This document shows positions 11,605-23,478 of a DNA stretch of 64,000 nt, in pieces. Each line of letters starts with the position of its first letter. Position 1 is the first letter of the stretch. Both the position numbers and the translations under genes were made by a program. Under the pieces are notes generated by a model. It worked only from the letters and a program-made list of their open reading frames with translations, was not told the origin of the DNA and made no database searches. Source of the stretch: Physcia stellaris (lineage: Eukaryota; Ascomycota; Lecanoromycetes; Caliciales; Physciaceae); the NCBI GenBank assembly GCA_018902385.1, contig JABSSW010000025.1, positions 538,948 to 602,947 of the forward strand. Reading direction: 5' to 3'.

Positions 11605-13514
11605 ATGAACCTTCAAACCCCGGGCATTCCTTCAGCTCCTATCGCTGATTCAAAAGATGCTTCTCCACCCAGTCAAGAAACCTCTCGTCCAGGGCTTCCC
11701 CATGCCGAAGCCCTGGGAAATGACAACATCAGCCCCATCTACTACGACCGGCTGGACATGCAGCGCATGGGAAAGAAGCAAGAATTACGCCGCAACTTCC
11801 GCCTTCTGTCATCGATCGCCTTCACAAGCTGTGTCATGGGCACCTGGGAGGTTCTCCTGTGTATCAGCAACCAGAGTCTTTTGATTGCAGGGCCGGCTGG
11901 TGTCTTCTGGTCCCTTGTCTGGGCATACATAGGGCAATTGTTCGTTGTACTGTCACTAGCAGAGATGGCATCCATTGCGCCGACCGCCGGTGGCCAATAT
12001 CACTGGGTATCAGAATTCGCACCGAGGGCTTATCAAAAGATGTTGAGCTATGCTTCCGGATGGCTGTCAGCGTTAGCACTTCAAAGCTTTCTGGCCGTGA
12101 ACTGCTTCCTCGTCGCAAGGATGATTCTCGGTTTGGCTGTGCTGAATAACGAAACATTCATACTACGGCAATGGCACATCACCTTGTTGATAATCGCTAT
12201 AGTCTTGGCGCTAGCCGCATTTAATATCTTCGCTGGAAAACACCTGGCCTTTGCCGAGTTCGTATTCGCGGCATTCCATTTTCTGGCCGTTATTCCGATT
12301 GTGGCTGTCCTTCTGGCCTTCACACCCAAGAAACAGTCAGCCAAGGTGGTTTTCCGGGATTTCGGCGAAGATATAGCTGGTTGGAGCTCGACGAGCCTGG
12401 CAGTAATTGTCGGGCAGCTCTGCTCATTTTTCATTGTCCTGCGTCAGTGGCTCTACGACTATCCATATCTCTCGAAGCGCTAACAAATACTACAGGCTCC
12501 GAGACTGCGGCTCAAATGTGTACGCAAGCATTCCAATTGTTGTGTTACCCTATAAAAAGCTAACAGCAAGTGTAGCAGAAGAGGTCTCGGACGCAGGCAT
12601 AGTGGTTCCTCGCAGCATGATCTGGAGCTACATACTCAACATCCCGTTGACATTTGCCATCCTGGTAACCTTCCTCTTTTGTATCGACGATGTCTATTCG
12701 GCTGTGGATTCTCCATCCGGCTTTGCTTTTATATACGTTTTCCGCAAGACGATCGGAGCCGGAGCAGGCGCAAATGTACTTGTACACGTCATTGTGATTG
12801 CCAACCTCTTCGTCGCGGCTAGCGTCTTCACTGTAACTTCACGCCAGCTATTTGCTTTCGCTCGGGATGACGGTGTTCCGGCTTCTGGATGGCTTGCCAA
12901 GGTAAGCAGTTTTCGACCAATTCTTCGTCATCCAGACTTTCGGTCTTGTTAGCTGCACATGTTGCGCTGAATATACAGACTGTGATGTGACGACTTCGTC
13001 ATGAATTGTCTTCTCTCCTTCGCTAGAAATGACTTAGCAATTTTAACAGATAGGTAACACACGACTGACCCTACAACAGGTGCATAACCGATACTACGTC
13101 CCTCAAAACTCCATAGCAGCAACAGCGCTCTTCACAATCCTCCTAAGTCTCCTAATCCTAGGCTCCACCGAGGCCTTCGCCACCATCATTTCCCTCGGAG
13201 TAATTGCTCTCATGGCAACCTACGCACTCTCAATCAGCTGCTTCTTGCTCAAACGGCGCCGAGGTCAACGACTACCTCCAGGCCGCTGGAGCATGGGCCG
13301 CGCAGGTCCAACGGTCAATGTACTTGCTTTGATATACACGGCCTGGGCTTTCTTCTGGAGCTTCTGGCCTGTGGAACCGAATCCTGATTATGCGACTTTC
13401 AATTGGGCGATTTCGATCTTTATGGCTGTGGTCATACTCGCTTGCCTGGAGTATTTTGTTCATGGGAGGAAACATTATAGGGGTCCTGCGGTTAAGGTGC
13501 AGAGTTATCAGTAA
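11605..13514 (+). CDS. APC-family amino acid/choline-type permease
   Basis: Plasma-membrane transporter of the fungal amino acid/choline transporter group (relatives include Hnm1 and Uga4); the substrate (choline, GABA or another amine) cannot be fixed. Exons 11605-12442, 12496-12519, 12576-12901 and 13080-13514 join in phase and give 540 aa, the usual size. The N-terminal cytosolic part (about 70 residues) is followed by about twelve hydrophobic segments. Family marks include LAEMASIAPTAGGQYHW at the end of TM2, the short exon encoding SETAAQM, then SEEVSDA and PRSM. The C-terminal part has VHNRYYVPQNSIAA and a GPTVNVLALIY segment. The third intron (178 nt) is long for this locus. The residue before SETAAQM would be Arg where Gly is usual, so that donor (12443) is slightly uncertain. 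Confidence 0.88.
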
Positions 13515-16285
13515 GAAGTATTCTGTTTTTACTGTTAGTTGTTTCTGACATGTTTATTGAATAGGGAGTTCCTGGATTCACCTCTTTTCTTAAGTTAAAC
13601 AAGACGTGACTGGAATGATTGTATAAGATCAGCTGTCTCGCTCATTACTCTCTGCGATTGTCGATCTTCATAATCGATGATACAATTCCGCAAGGCGAGA
13701 TGGCAGATTAGACAGATAGGATTTAACTGATAATTTCAATAGATGTGGTGGATATCTCGGCATCGGCGCTTTGAACACATTGTTCACTTCACGGCGACCA
13801 CGGCAACTTCCAATACCGACCTCTTATTATACCGAGTCCCTTCTGCGTGGACAACCTTGGATGTGAAGTACTACCGTGAAAGTATGCTGCAGGAGCTCAA
13901 TTCCGCCTTGCTAAAGCGAAAGCCGTGACAGACCAATCTAGACTTACTTTATCCGCCTCCAGACTTTCGCTAAATACTTCATGAGTTGACATCAATGGCC
14001 CCAAAGCTCTTCACAAGCTCTTCTTACTTTGAATTCTATCAGCATCGAATAAAATTCCGCCAAATTCCCAGAGGAACTTCGAGAGTAATTGCGTAGAGTA
14101 AGTGAAATCACAATGAAGGTATCATGTCCTGCGAATGTCTTCAGCGGAAAAAATGACTTACAATTTCTTGGCATTCTCCTCCTAATCCTTCTCTCCAGAA
14201 TTGTATGATAGTAATCTGAGAAGCTTCTAATTGATGTTTCTGGACTCGGTGAACTAAAGTGATAGTGGGATGTTATGTCTCATGAATTTCTCTCCAGCAC
14301 CATACTTTCTAGAAACTTCCCAAAGCTTGAGTCTTCTTAAGCTTTCTTGAGCAGCAATGTCTATAGCTCTGCCAGACACTTGACCTGCAGAATTGGATTC
14401 TCAGTCTGTAGATTGCTTTGTCCCAATAGTATCTCATTCCGCACACTCTACAACCATATCACCATATTCATACCGGCGAACATTATTACGTTTATGCCTA
14501 TCTGAACTGTCCACTTTCGTCTCCACATTATCCATCTTCGTCTCCAAGCGCCGGAAACGTCCGTTAATTTCTGCCTTTTGCATGGTATGTAGCAAAGCTT
14601 TCAGTGAGTGATTTAGTTGTAATTAGTTGTAATATCTCCGCCGTGGTGAGCTTTGAGGTCTTGGATTAGGCGAAAGAGGTGATGAATCTATTACATTTGG
14701 TCACTAGAAAAGACGAAGAAGAAAATACAAAAGTTTAGGGTCGTAACAACTTACCGTATAAACGATTATTGTGTGTGTATCACAACCTCTGACGACAGAA
14801 CCTATCCCATCATGTCTGGAAAGGGATGAGTTGAGCTATCCAGCCAGCCCAAGAAACCTACCAAGATGCTTTCTCGGTGCGAGAAGGTTTCTAAGGACGG
14901 GAAACCGCCATTGTAGGTAGGTAATTACAAACGATTGCCCAGATATTTTAGAAAGGCTGCCAGTATGAGCACCTAATTTACGGTACATGTATGCTTCGAA
15001 GTCTTTCGCTTTTGGTCGATTAAGCCTGAAGGCGAGGCCCGCAGGAGGTACCTGAGGCATGGGCCAGTCGAGCTTTGACCGGAGATGTGGATCGGACAGC
15101 TTCCGGGGTTCTTCCGGATGCTTTTCCGGAGAAGGGGGTACGCATAACAGTACCGGGGGTAGCGTATACTGGTAGCCACTTGAAGAAGGCCTTAATTTAT
15201 GATAGTCCTTCAAACATCTAATCGCTGTCTTATCGGCGGACCACCATTCTCAGGTGTGGACTCCGCGCTTCAGTATTCAGGATCCCTACAACGCTGATGC
15301 TACGCTTTACTTGCATGCCCGCCAGAAAGCTCACTGCCCTACCCGAGATCTAGGTATCCTACCTGCTTACACCAACCTTCGTATGCATTCTGCATACCAT
15401 TACCCCTCGAAAGAGGCATACAAGCAAAAAGACTTCCCATCAACTCAGCCCAACCTAGCCCGGTGAGTTCAGCGATGTGTATGCGTCTGACATTTTTCAA
15501 AACATCTATGTCAGTGTCGACTGCGAAAGGTATGGGAGCATTATAAGATAAGGAAATGCAAATACGTGCTTGGGATTCAAGAACGTGTGGGGGGTAGATC
15601 TGCATCCACCGCTTGGAAAATTGAATGGGTTCACTGGGATACCAGCGGGCGGGGTTGTGGGCGGTTCCTAGCTACTTGAATGTAACAGTTGGTTCCCTAG
15701 GAAGACACTAAGAAGAAGCATCTCAAGGCGACGAAGGGCGATGAGAGCTTCGATGAAACTTCAGGATACTACATCTCTGGTAATGTCTGCTAACCTCGGA
15801 TTGCGCGTGATTTAGTACATGATTGACTAAATCTACCATTCGCCCTCCTCGAGAAAAATTTGAGGCTTTGGCTTCGTTGGTAGCTGTGGCTTTTCCAAAC
15901 ATAACTGCTGCTGCAAGAACTCTTTCCTCTACCATAGAGAAGTTTGATGGGATTGATAGCTTCTCCCAACATAAAATTTTTCAAATGACCGTTGCACGTG
16001 AATTTGGCGCAGGTCTCGCTCTGAAAGATTGCTTCTAAAGAGTTCCTTTTCTTCGCCGAACCAGCAGCCATCCTTGCCGCACGCCGCGTGTTGCTCAGCA
16101 GATCATGGGAGTAAAGTGATCTGATCAGAATCACCAAGGCGTACTCTCCAACCTTAACTTCGTAAATCCGATGGATGAACCCTCGATTTTGCTGGTAGTG
16201 GGGCGGTAGCCTGATCAGATGGATATTTAATGCACGACTAAGATCATTCCAAGTAATTCAATGGACGAGTGATGTCGCTGACGTA
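13515..16285. other. Intergenic 2.8 kb, nothing supportable
   Basis: Only short chance frames on both strands (for example 14836-15213 minus, 15790-16137 minus); none shows a known motif or a consistent exon chain. It may hold regulatory DNA of the permease and eIF2B-delta genes or decayed sequence I could not recognise. Confidence 0.35.
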
Positions 16286-17825
16286 TCATGTACTCATACT
16301 CAGACTGTGAACAACTGGAACACTGCTGGGGGGTAGCGATCCATACTCAGTAATGACCATATCGATATATTCTGCAGGTGTGAGATCGTACATCAAGTTC
16401 AGCAACTGCAGTTTTGGAGTATCTTTCCATTTCGACAACGGCGCCGCTACATCAGCTTGGCTGAGTAATTCGTCGGGCGGGGCGATTTCATTCATGACAA
16501 TGCTGTCCAGCGCCACTCGGTCACTGAACTTGACGCTTTCGCAGCACACTATGACTGGTATGGCGGCTTCCTTTGCTGTCATAGCTACCAGCGCAGTTCC
16601 ACACCGAGAGTACAATCGGCCATTGCTCGTCATTGCATGGGCACCTAAGAAGGCTTTGGTGACTTCCTTGATGACATGATTGATAGCATGGAGCAGACAA
16701 TATTGTACTTCGATACCGAGAGTGGCTAATCGGCGCACTAAGGTCTTTCCCTCAAATAGCGGTCTCGAGTCTGCAACGATGACTTTGAATCGCTTTCCAT
16801 GTTTCGCCGCCGCTTGGAGAGTCTGCTCTATAGTACTACTTTTGGCAAATGTTAGGATCACATCGCCGTCCTGTATTCTTTCTGTTGCACTGGCAGCTAT
16901 TGCTTGTCCTGCAACGGTGATTCTTTCTTGTATAAAGCTATCGATACCTTCGCAGAGATCTTGCTTGGCATTCTTTTCGGGCACATCAGGGTCCACGTCG
17001 GATATCTTTACTTTCAGCCATCGTATAGCATTTCCCATCGAGACCGACAAAGGGCGACATGACACCAGGTATTCTATCTGTGAGGAAAGGTGAATTGTGA
17101 GATGCCGCGGCAATGAATTTCCAGGAGGTGTGCTGTAAGATCCTATCACCTAACGAGCTTTAGCAAATGGATGTCATCTTGATACATCGACAGACTCTTT
17201 TGAAAGCTAGTAACATAGCTACACAGCGAGCATTGCTACCGCATATGATATAATGGCTCATCTTGAGACCCAGCGTAACGACAGCCGAGTGGATGTCCTT
17301 GCCAGCTCCTGTCATACTAGTCCGCCTAGGCTGTCCGTACAGGTGACTGAAGAGAGAGACATTATTACTGTCTCTCTTCAGGGTAGTTGGCGCAGTCGCT
17401 GTTTGGTGCTCTGATGTTCTTATTGGAAGTTGTTGCTGAGCATTGGCAGTCGCCGATCCCCTTCTCTTCTGTTGTTTTGGAACTGCTTGTCCAGACGCAT
17501 GTTTGTTGATCCCCGACCCAGTCTGCAAATTCAGGTTCTGCCTTGATTGATCTGGTACACTAGACTGGCTCGGTGCCTGCTTCTCTTGCTTTTGTTTGGC
17601 CCTTCTCGCAATCTTTTCCTCTTTTGCACGTCTTTTGATCTCGGCACCCGAAAGTTCGGTCTCCTTCGCCTCTCCCTGAGGCTTTTTGTCTTTCTTCTTT
17701 AACGAGGGGCTCCTGTCTATATCCTTCCCATTTGCAAGTTGAGTCGCAGAAGGTTCTTGGTCGATGAGAGGGCTTTCCGTGGTTGCGGTTGAAGCTGCTG
17801 ATCTCTCTGCTCCTGTTGTAGCCAT
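16286..17825 (-). CDS. GCD2: Translation initiation factor eIF2B subunit delta
   Basis: Regulatory subunit of the eIF2B guanine-nucleotide exchange complex that recycles eIF2-GTP in the cytosol and is the target of eIF2-alpha phosphorylation. Exons 17196-17825 and 16286-17149 flank a 46-nt intron (17150-17195) and join in phase, 497 aa. The N-terminal about 150 residues are charged and low complexity (Lys/Glu/Gln/Ser), as in fungal delta subunits. The rest is the Rossmann-like eIF2B alpha/beta/delta domain, with CGSNARCVAML, CRPLSVSMGNAIRWLK, ILTFAKSST, VIVADSRPLFEG, the GAHAMTSNGRLYSRCGT segment and FSDRVALDSIVMNE. It is divergently arranged with LSm3, with starts 203 bases apart. Confidence 0.95.
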
Positions 17826-18027
17826 GTCTATAACCAGTGGAGTGGGAATTATGACCCGTAGTCTTAGAAATCAGATGGCAGCAGTCAGAAGCTAGCTGGT
17901 TAATTATGAGTGGATCTGCGTCGGCGTTTACGGCCCTAAGAAAATTGACGCACGGACCACATCAAAAGCATTCGGTTAGTCTTGCCATATGATTCGCAAA
18001 GTCCACCACAATACTAATTGACGAAGA
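17826..18027. promoter_or_regulatory. Shared divergent promoter, eIF2B-delta / LSm3
   Basis: A 202-base gap between two divergently read housekeeping start codons (17825 minus, 18028 plus). A bidirectional promoter is inferred from spacing only; no specific element was identified. Confidence 0.5.
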
Positions 18028-18479
18028 ATGGCCGACGTGGGTGATGGAGACGCAGCTCCAGTGTCTGAGCCACTGGATCTCGTTCGCTTATCCTTAGACG
18101 AAGTAGTATTTGTCAAGCTCAGAGGAGACCGTGAACTCAAAGGACGCCTACATGTAATCAGCTCAAATTTACGGTTTGGAAACAAGCTGATATCTGCGTC
18201 AGGCTTATGACAGTCACTGCAATCTTGTACTAGGCGATGTCGAGGAGACAATCTACACGTTTGAGGAAGACGATGAAGAAGACGAAGTGGTGAAGGTGAT
18301 TTGTCCGTCTTTCCCGGCATTCCGGTTTGGTTGACTCATTTCTAGACGATCAAGAAGCAATCAGAAATGCTTTTCGTCAGAGGTAACTTTTCAATTGCAC
18401 GAAATTAGCGGAAAGTGCCTTCTCTGACGGAGTAGCAGGGGACTCTGTTGTTCTAATATCCCCTCAGGCGCCTAGCTGA
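18028..18479 (+). CDS. LSM3: U6 snRNA-associated Sm-like protein LSm3
   Basis: Component of the LSm1-7 (mRNA decay) and LSm2-8 (U6 snRNP) rings. Four exons, 18028-18153, 18203-18295, 18346-18382 and 18439-18479, join in phase for 98 aa, the normal length. Sm1 motif: [31 protein letters not shown] and [10 protein letters not shown]. Sm2 motif: [18 protein letters not shown]. The acidic loop between them ([10 protein letters not shown]) is typical of LSm3. Three introns in under 300 coding bases is a high density; the short exons mean simple frame scans miss most of this gene. Confidence 0.95.
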
Positions 18480-19014
18480 TTCAGCACGAATCACATCAGT
18501 CATAAAAGAGCACAAGTCTTCACACGATTGAGCTCAAGTTCAAGTATTCCCATTAGATGATCGTGAATCCAATGGGATGATGGTAGGTGACTAGCGGAAT
18601 ATACAGCGGGGAATATATGACCAGTCATAACCTTTCCAAAGACTACATGATGACTCTAAATTGACTCCAAAGTGACTCAAAGACCTCCTTCATCCTCCGT
18701 GCGACCTCTGTCTAGATCCCTCAAGGCTTCGACTTTCAATACAATTGTTGGACTGGGTTCCCTCGGTTGTTGGGATCATGACTCAATAAACCTTGTGATG
18801 CGCCACTCCCGCCTATCGATAAGATAAAGAGGTCGTGCTCCTCGAACAATCCATCACTCTCCGCGCAATGTCTACAGCACGATTATGATATTATAAGAGA
18901 CCTCTGATGCTTTGAGCATTGGTGCATATCACATCTACAAGATGATATTACGAATATAAATTATTTTGCATCTGCCCCTCATTAATTAGAAGCTCGGTAA
19001 CTCGATCATCGAAC
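18480..19014. other. Intergenic, nothing recognised
   Basis: Between LSm3 and the GTPase gene. No coding or RNA feature seen; the AT-rich stretch just before 19015 is presumably the promoter and 5' leader of the GTPase. Confidence 0.4.
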
Positions 19015-21367
19015 ATGCCTGCTGGAGTCCAGAAAGAAACGCCGCATGAGCGGCGAAAAGGCGAGTCGGTACGTCAACAAAGAGTTCAAGACACATTGGC
19101 GTGATTAAATCTAAGTAGCGCAGGCATTGAGCGAATTTGCCGATTACGTCGAGAAGCAGCAGCTACGACGCCCCTTCCCAGGACGTAACGTTGCGCCAAG
19201 CGATAGTGGGTATGGCACCGAGAGCACTGTGACAGAAGACCATCCGGAACTCGACATCCTTGACTCTCTTGGACTCTCCGACGCCCCGGCGCATGTGCGG
19301 CTAAAAGAGCTGCTTCAAGACACTGGAGACGATGCAGAGGTCACCCTCCAGCAACTAAGCAATGTGGTACAAAATAGATTGCTAGAAGGACATGGAGAGG
19401 CCCTGTTTGACCTCGGACAAGATGATAATGGGGAGACTATGGCGTTCGATAAAGAGCAGTGGGATGTGGCGCTCGACAGGATACGGCGGGCCTCCCAGAT
19501 ACTAAAAGCGGAATGTCGATTACTTATCACCCGTAACGTTGGGGGACCCGAGGAAGCCGAAGTGAAGAATGAGAAGGACAAAAGCTGCACTGGGAAACTG
19601 TTGATACGGCAAATGCCGGAATCGACCGAAGATGTGATTGAGACGAGAATAGCGGTGGTAGGCAATGGTATGATTTCTGAAGTACTAGACGGTGCTCGGG
19701 GCTGACGATACGCAGTGGACGCTGGGAAAAGTACTATGCTGGGTGTTCTGGTCAAAGGAGGTTTGGATGACGGACGTGGCAAAGCTCGAGTCAACCTCTT
19801 CCGACACAAACACGAGGTCGAGAGTGGCCGAACTAGTTCGGTGGGTATGGAAATCATGGGCTTCGATGTCCACGGCGAAATTGTTGCCTCAAACGTACCT
19901 GGCCGGAAATTGTCCTGGGAAGAAATTGGAAAGCGTTCGGTAGGCGGACCAGCATCTTCAAAGCCGAGCTCAGCTAATTTGAATAGGCGAAAGTCATCAG
20001 CTTCACTGACTTGGCTGGGCACGAGAGGTACTTGAGAACTACCGTCTTCGGTCTCTTAAGCAGCAGCCCCAATTATTGCCTCCTTATGGTGGCTGCCAAC
20101 AATGGCTTAGTTGGAATGAGCAAGTACGCATTAGATTATACCCCAGGACCGTGGAAATTACAAGCTGACCGACTTTTCGCTCAGGGAGCATTTAGGTATC
20201 GCGCTTGCGCTGAATGTGCCAGTCATGGTTGTCATAACCAAGATAGACATCTGTCCGCCCCAGATCTTGCAACAGACCATCACGCAGCTGACAAGAATTC
20301 TAAAATCGCCCGGCGCAAAGAAAATCCCAATCTTCATCAAGAACCGCGATCAGACTATCGAGACTGCCACCCAGTTCGTTAGCCAAAGGATATGCCCTGT
20401 CTTCCAGGTGTCCAATGTTACTGGTGAGAGCCTTGACTTGGTTAGGACATTCCTGAATATCTTGCCGCACCACGGCAGCTACGATGCTCAAGCACCATTT
20501 GAGTTCCACGTGAATGACACTTTCTCCGTGCCTTTCGTCGGTACTGTAGTTTCTGGTGTCGTCAAAAGCGGTATGTATACACATCTAGGTTTCGTTCTAT
20601 CAGATTACTCACAGGTTCGTAGGGGTAATCCATGCGGGTGAAACTGTGCTTATCGGCCCAGATGGCCTTGGCCAATTTACGACTACCAACATCCGGTCAA
20701 TCGAGCGAAAACGCATACCAGTGCCGATGTGTGCAGCTGGCCAATCTGCCTCTTTTGCACTCAAGCGTGTAAAGCGAAAAGAGGTTCGAAAAGGAATGGT
20801 CGTCCTTCCTAAGCTGGATACTCCTCCTAAAGTATATCGCGAATTTATTGCTGAAGGTGAGACACTTTTTTCTAGAGTTTTCTATCCTCTTCCTTTACCC
20901 TATGGTTCTCCATCATTCAAATAGTATGACATCAACAACCTTGCTAGTCAAGCGTGCCAGAATTTCATTGGCGCGTTGCGAAGTGGAGGATTAGTCTGGC
21001 TAATATAATTTAATCTATAGTACTCATACTCTCGCATGCCACGACCATCCGCACCAAATACCAAGCCATGCTGCACGTGGGTCCCATCTCCCAAACCTGC
21101 GCCATCATTGACATTGATCGCGACCACATTCGTACCGGTGATCGCGCCACCGTCGCATTCCAATTCGTGCAGCGGCCTGAGTATCTTGCTGTTGGAGACC
21201 GGATATTATTCCGTGAAGGCAGAACGAAGGGCCTCGGTATCGTCAAGGCGGTCGGCTATGACGAAGCGAAGCCGTTAAATCCCAACGCAGAAACTGCGGC
21301 GACAAAAGTGGGCAACGGAGTTGGAGCTGGGGACGCGAAAGGGAAAGCGAAGAAGGTAGGCGCTTGA
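19015..21367 (+). CDS. GTPBP1/2-type translational GTPase
   Basis: Elongation-factor-like GTPase of the GTPBP1/GTPBP2 family, linked in other organisms to ribosome-associated and mRNA-decay functions. Seven exons (19015-19068, 19124-19667, 19716-19939, 19987-20123, 20185-20570, 20623-20856, 21021-21367) join in phase to 641 aa. G1 is split by an intron and reads GNVDAGKST. G3 reads DLAGHERY and G4 reads TKID. Domain 2 follows with [14 protein letters not shown] and [10 protein letters not shown], and domain 3 with [11 protein letters not shown]. The N-terminal about 190 residues are the usual poorly conserved extension, and the last about 30 are basic and Gly/Ala-rich. The intron at 20857-21020 (164 nt) is the longest. 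Exact substrate or partner is not visible from sequence. Confidence 0.92.
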
Positions 21368-21690
21368 AGGACTGGAAGGGAGAGGGATCTTGTATGAAGG
21401 TACGAGAGAATATATGTGGGCTATTCTGCTCAAACATGGTAGGTCATTTTATCATTAGAGCTAACTGAAGGCCTGCAAAAGCTTCTTAGTTTGGAGCAGC
21501 TTCATGTTCTTAATGACGGGGTTTGCCCTAGTATTTTAACCCCCTTTTCAACATCTCTCAACGCTCGTATCTGCGCGGATTTCTCGCACTTCCGTCTCTG
21601 TTGACTCTGAAGCCGACGTCTGAGCCTATCAGGCTCGTTCTATTTTCCATCTCCACTTCCGCTTACCTCGACTCTGTCGCTCTCATGCTC
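21368..21690. other. Convergent 3' intergenic region
   Basis: Gap of 323 bases between the 3' ends of the GTPase gene (plus) and the hypothetical gene (minus). No feature seen. Confidence 0.4.
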
Positions 21691-22386
21691 CTATATATTC
21701 TCCGCGATGAACTCTCTTTCCACTGTGTCGGCAATGCTCTCGATGTTGCGCCGTTCATTCACCATATTTCCTCCCCAGCCCTTTCGCTCACTATTGTCGC
21801 TGAAATTCATCAGCCCCGTCAAGAATTGCTGAAGACGTGCCTGTGGGCTTGCGTTCCCCTTCTCACGGACCAACAAACCCAGATTCTTCGAAGTGATGCG
21901 CCGCTGCGGCGGTAACGGTGTCGGTGTGCCTGGAGTCTCCTCCCTGGTCCTAGCCATGCTAGTTTCTTCTTCCCCTTCTTCTTCCTCTTCTTCCATGTCG
22001 AATCCAAATTCCTCGGGTGCGCTGGCTACCATAAACATGAGCTGCGCGGCGATCATGACAACGTGCAGCATAATGAGACGACGGATTCGATTGCGTCGCT
22101 GTCGTTGTTGTTGCAAGATCGTATGCGCCTTAGCTGAGGCCGTTGGTTGAATGCGGTGCAAAGCTCTTCTGGGGGTGGGCTTTACTTGTTCAGACTGCTC
22201 GAAGGCATGGTGAGCTGCCGAGCAGGAGCGGAGGATAGCTGGATTTGGAAATGGAGGTCTCGGGGAGACATGAATCGACGTTTGAGGCGTGGGCGAATCA
22301 GCCTTGACTCTCTTCTGAGCATGGGATTGATCGCTAGCTGGCTCCGTGGGTTGGGAGCGCTTTGAAGCGCTTCTGGTAATGGGCAT
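21691..22386 (-). CDS. Hypothetical single-pass membrane protein
   Basis: I do not recognise a family. The frame is open up to 22683, but the Met at 22386 (reads MPITRSASKRS) is the more plausible start: it gives 231 aa with a basic, Ser/Pro-rich N-terminus, while the upstream about 99 codons are His/Gln/Arg-rich and not protein-like. One hydrophobic segment (MLHVVMIAAQLMFMVASA) lies mid-protein. It is preceded by an Arg/Gln-rich basic stretch and followed by an acidic run (DMEEEEEEGEEE), which suggests a tail facing opposite sides of a membrane. The C-terminal part has RRITSKNLGLLVREKG and an amphipathic end. It sits convergent to the GTPase gene. Confidence 0.5.
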   Translation of the reverse strand: MPITRSASKRSQPTEPASDQSHAQKRVKADSPTPQTSIHVSPRPPFPNPAILRSCSAAHHAFEQSEQVKPTPRRALHRIQPTASAKAHTILQQQRQRRNRIRRLIMLHVVMIAAQLMFMVASAPEEFGFDMEEEEEEGEEETSMARTREETPGTPTPLPPQRRITSKNLGLLVREKGNASPQARLQQFLTGLMNFSDNSERKGWGGNMVNERRNIESIADTVEREFIAENI

Positions 22387-23478
22387 TGCTTCTTTGAAAA
22401 ACTCAAATCCTGGAAGAAAGGGACGATTACGTGTGCCACGCGACAAAGCTACCTGGAGTTTACGGTAACTTTGATGTGGCTGTTGCCGTGGTTCATGCAA
22501 TGCTTGAAATCGTTCTTGGCGCTGCAAGGTTCTGCAGGGTTGTCGATCAGGGGCGATGACAGTGCTTAAGCGCCGGGGAAGGAATGCTGAGTGGATAAGC
22601 GCCCGATTGTCTGGAATGAGACTGAAACCGTAAGGCTGCAGGCTGTGAAGCGAGACGACAGCTTGCAGCTGTTGGCTTCTCATGCCTTGAGCCTCTTCCT
22701 GAGTGGCCTTTTAAGGTCCTGAAGCTTCCTGCTCTTTCTCTTCATCCTTCTGGATTTCTCTCATCATTGCTTTGAAGTATTGAATATATACCTTTTGTTC
22801 ACAGACACCTCTACGCACAGTTTGATACTCTGCCTTGTTCTTGATATTGGTAAGTTGTATTTCTTTTGTTGTCATCACATAGATTTCTTTGGCGATCAAC
22901 ATTGCGTGCAGCCATTTGCCGCTTTTGGCCTGCCTTCGAGCATCCGATGACCTTGATTATGGAAAAGTCCGAAGAAAAGCCGCTTGACGACCTCCTATCT
23001 TGGGTTGTCCCTAGAAGTTTGACGTCGAAACTTCGGTGAGGGTGAGCAAGTGCAATGCTCTCCCGAAATTCTTGTCGAGTTTCGGTATCCTCCGAAACAG
23101 ACCATTAACACATTTCTGTGGTGAACATGGCTGGGGCTCCCTATCACCCCTCTCCTATTGGGCAAGCCGATTTCGAGCCATCCCCACTCTTATCGAGTCT
23201 GTCTTCCCATTCGTCTGGGTCGATTCCGGGAGAAACTTCGCCCGTGGCAAAGGACTCAGAACCTTGGGTGTTGAGGGATACCCTGGTTCGCTTCGCCTCG
23301 CCCAGCCTCACACACAAGTTCTTTCTTCTTCACTGAATTTTTTCATCCTTTTCCTTCTGTTCTCGAAACTCGTTCACAACCAGCACATACTGCATCTTTC
23401 AGTCATAATCAGTTCCCCATCAATCACTTTCACAATCATTTTCACCTACACCAGTCACATCACCTCTTATCATTCACC
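22387..23478. other. Intergenic between divergent genes
   Basis: Region between the minus-strand hypothetical gene and the plus-strand eIF4E gene. From about 23330 to 23478 it is strongly CT-rich with TCAC/CATC words, typical of a fungal 5' leader of a well-expressed gene. Frames here (22711-22902 minus, 23036-23587 plus) look like chance. Confidence 0.4.

Noticed and set aside
12902-13079. A missed exon inside the long third intron of the permease
   Set aside because: Stops occur in all frames that could join both sides in phase, and the protein is continuous (AK then VHNRYYVPQ) without extra sequence.
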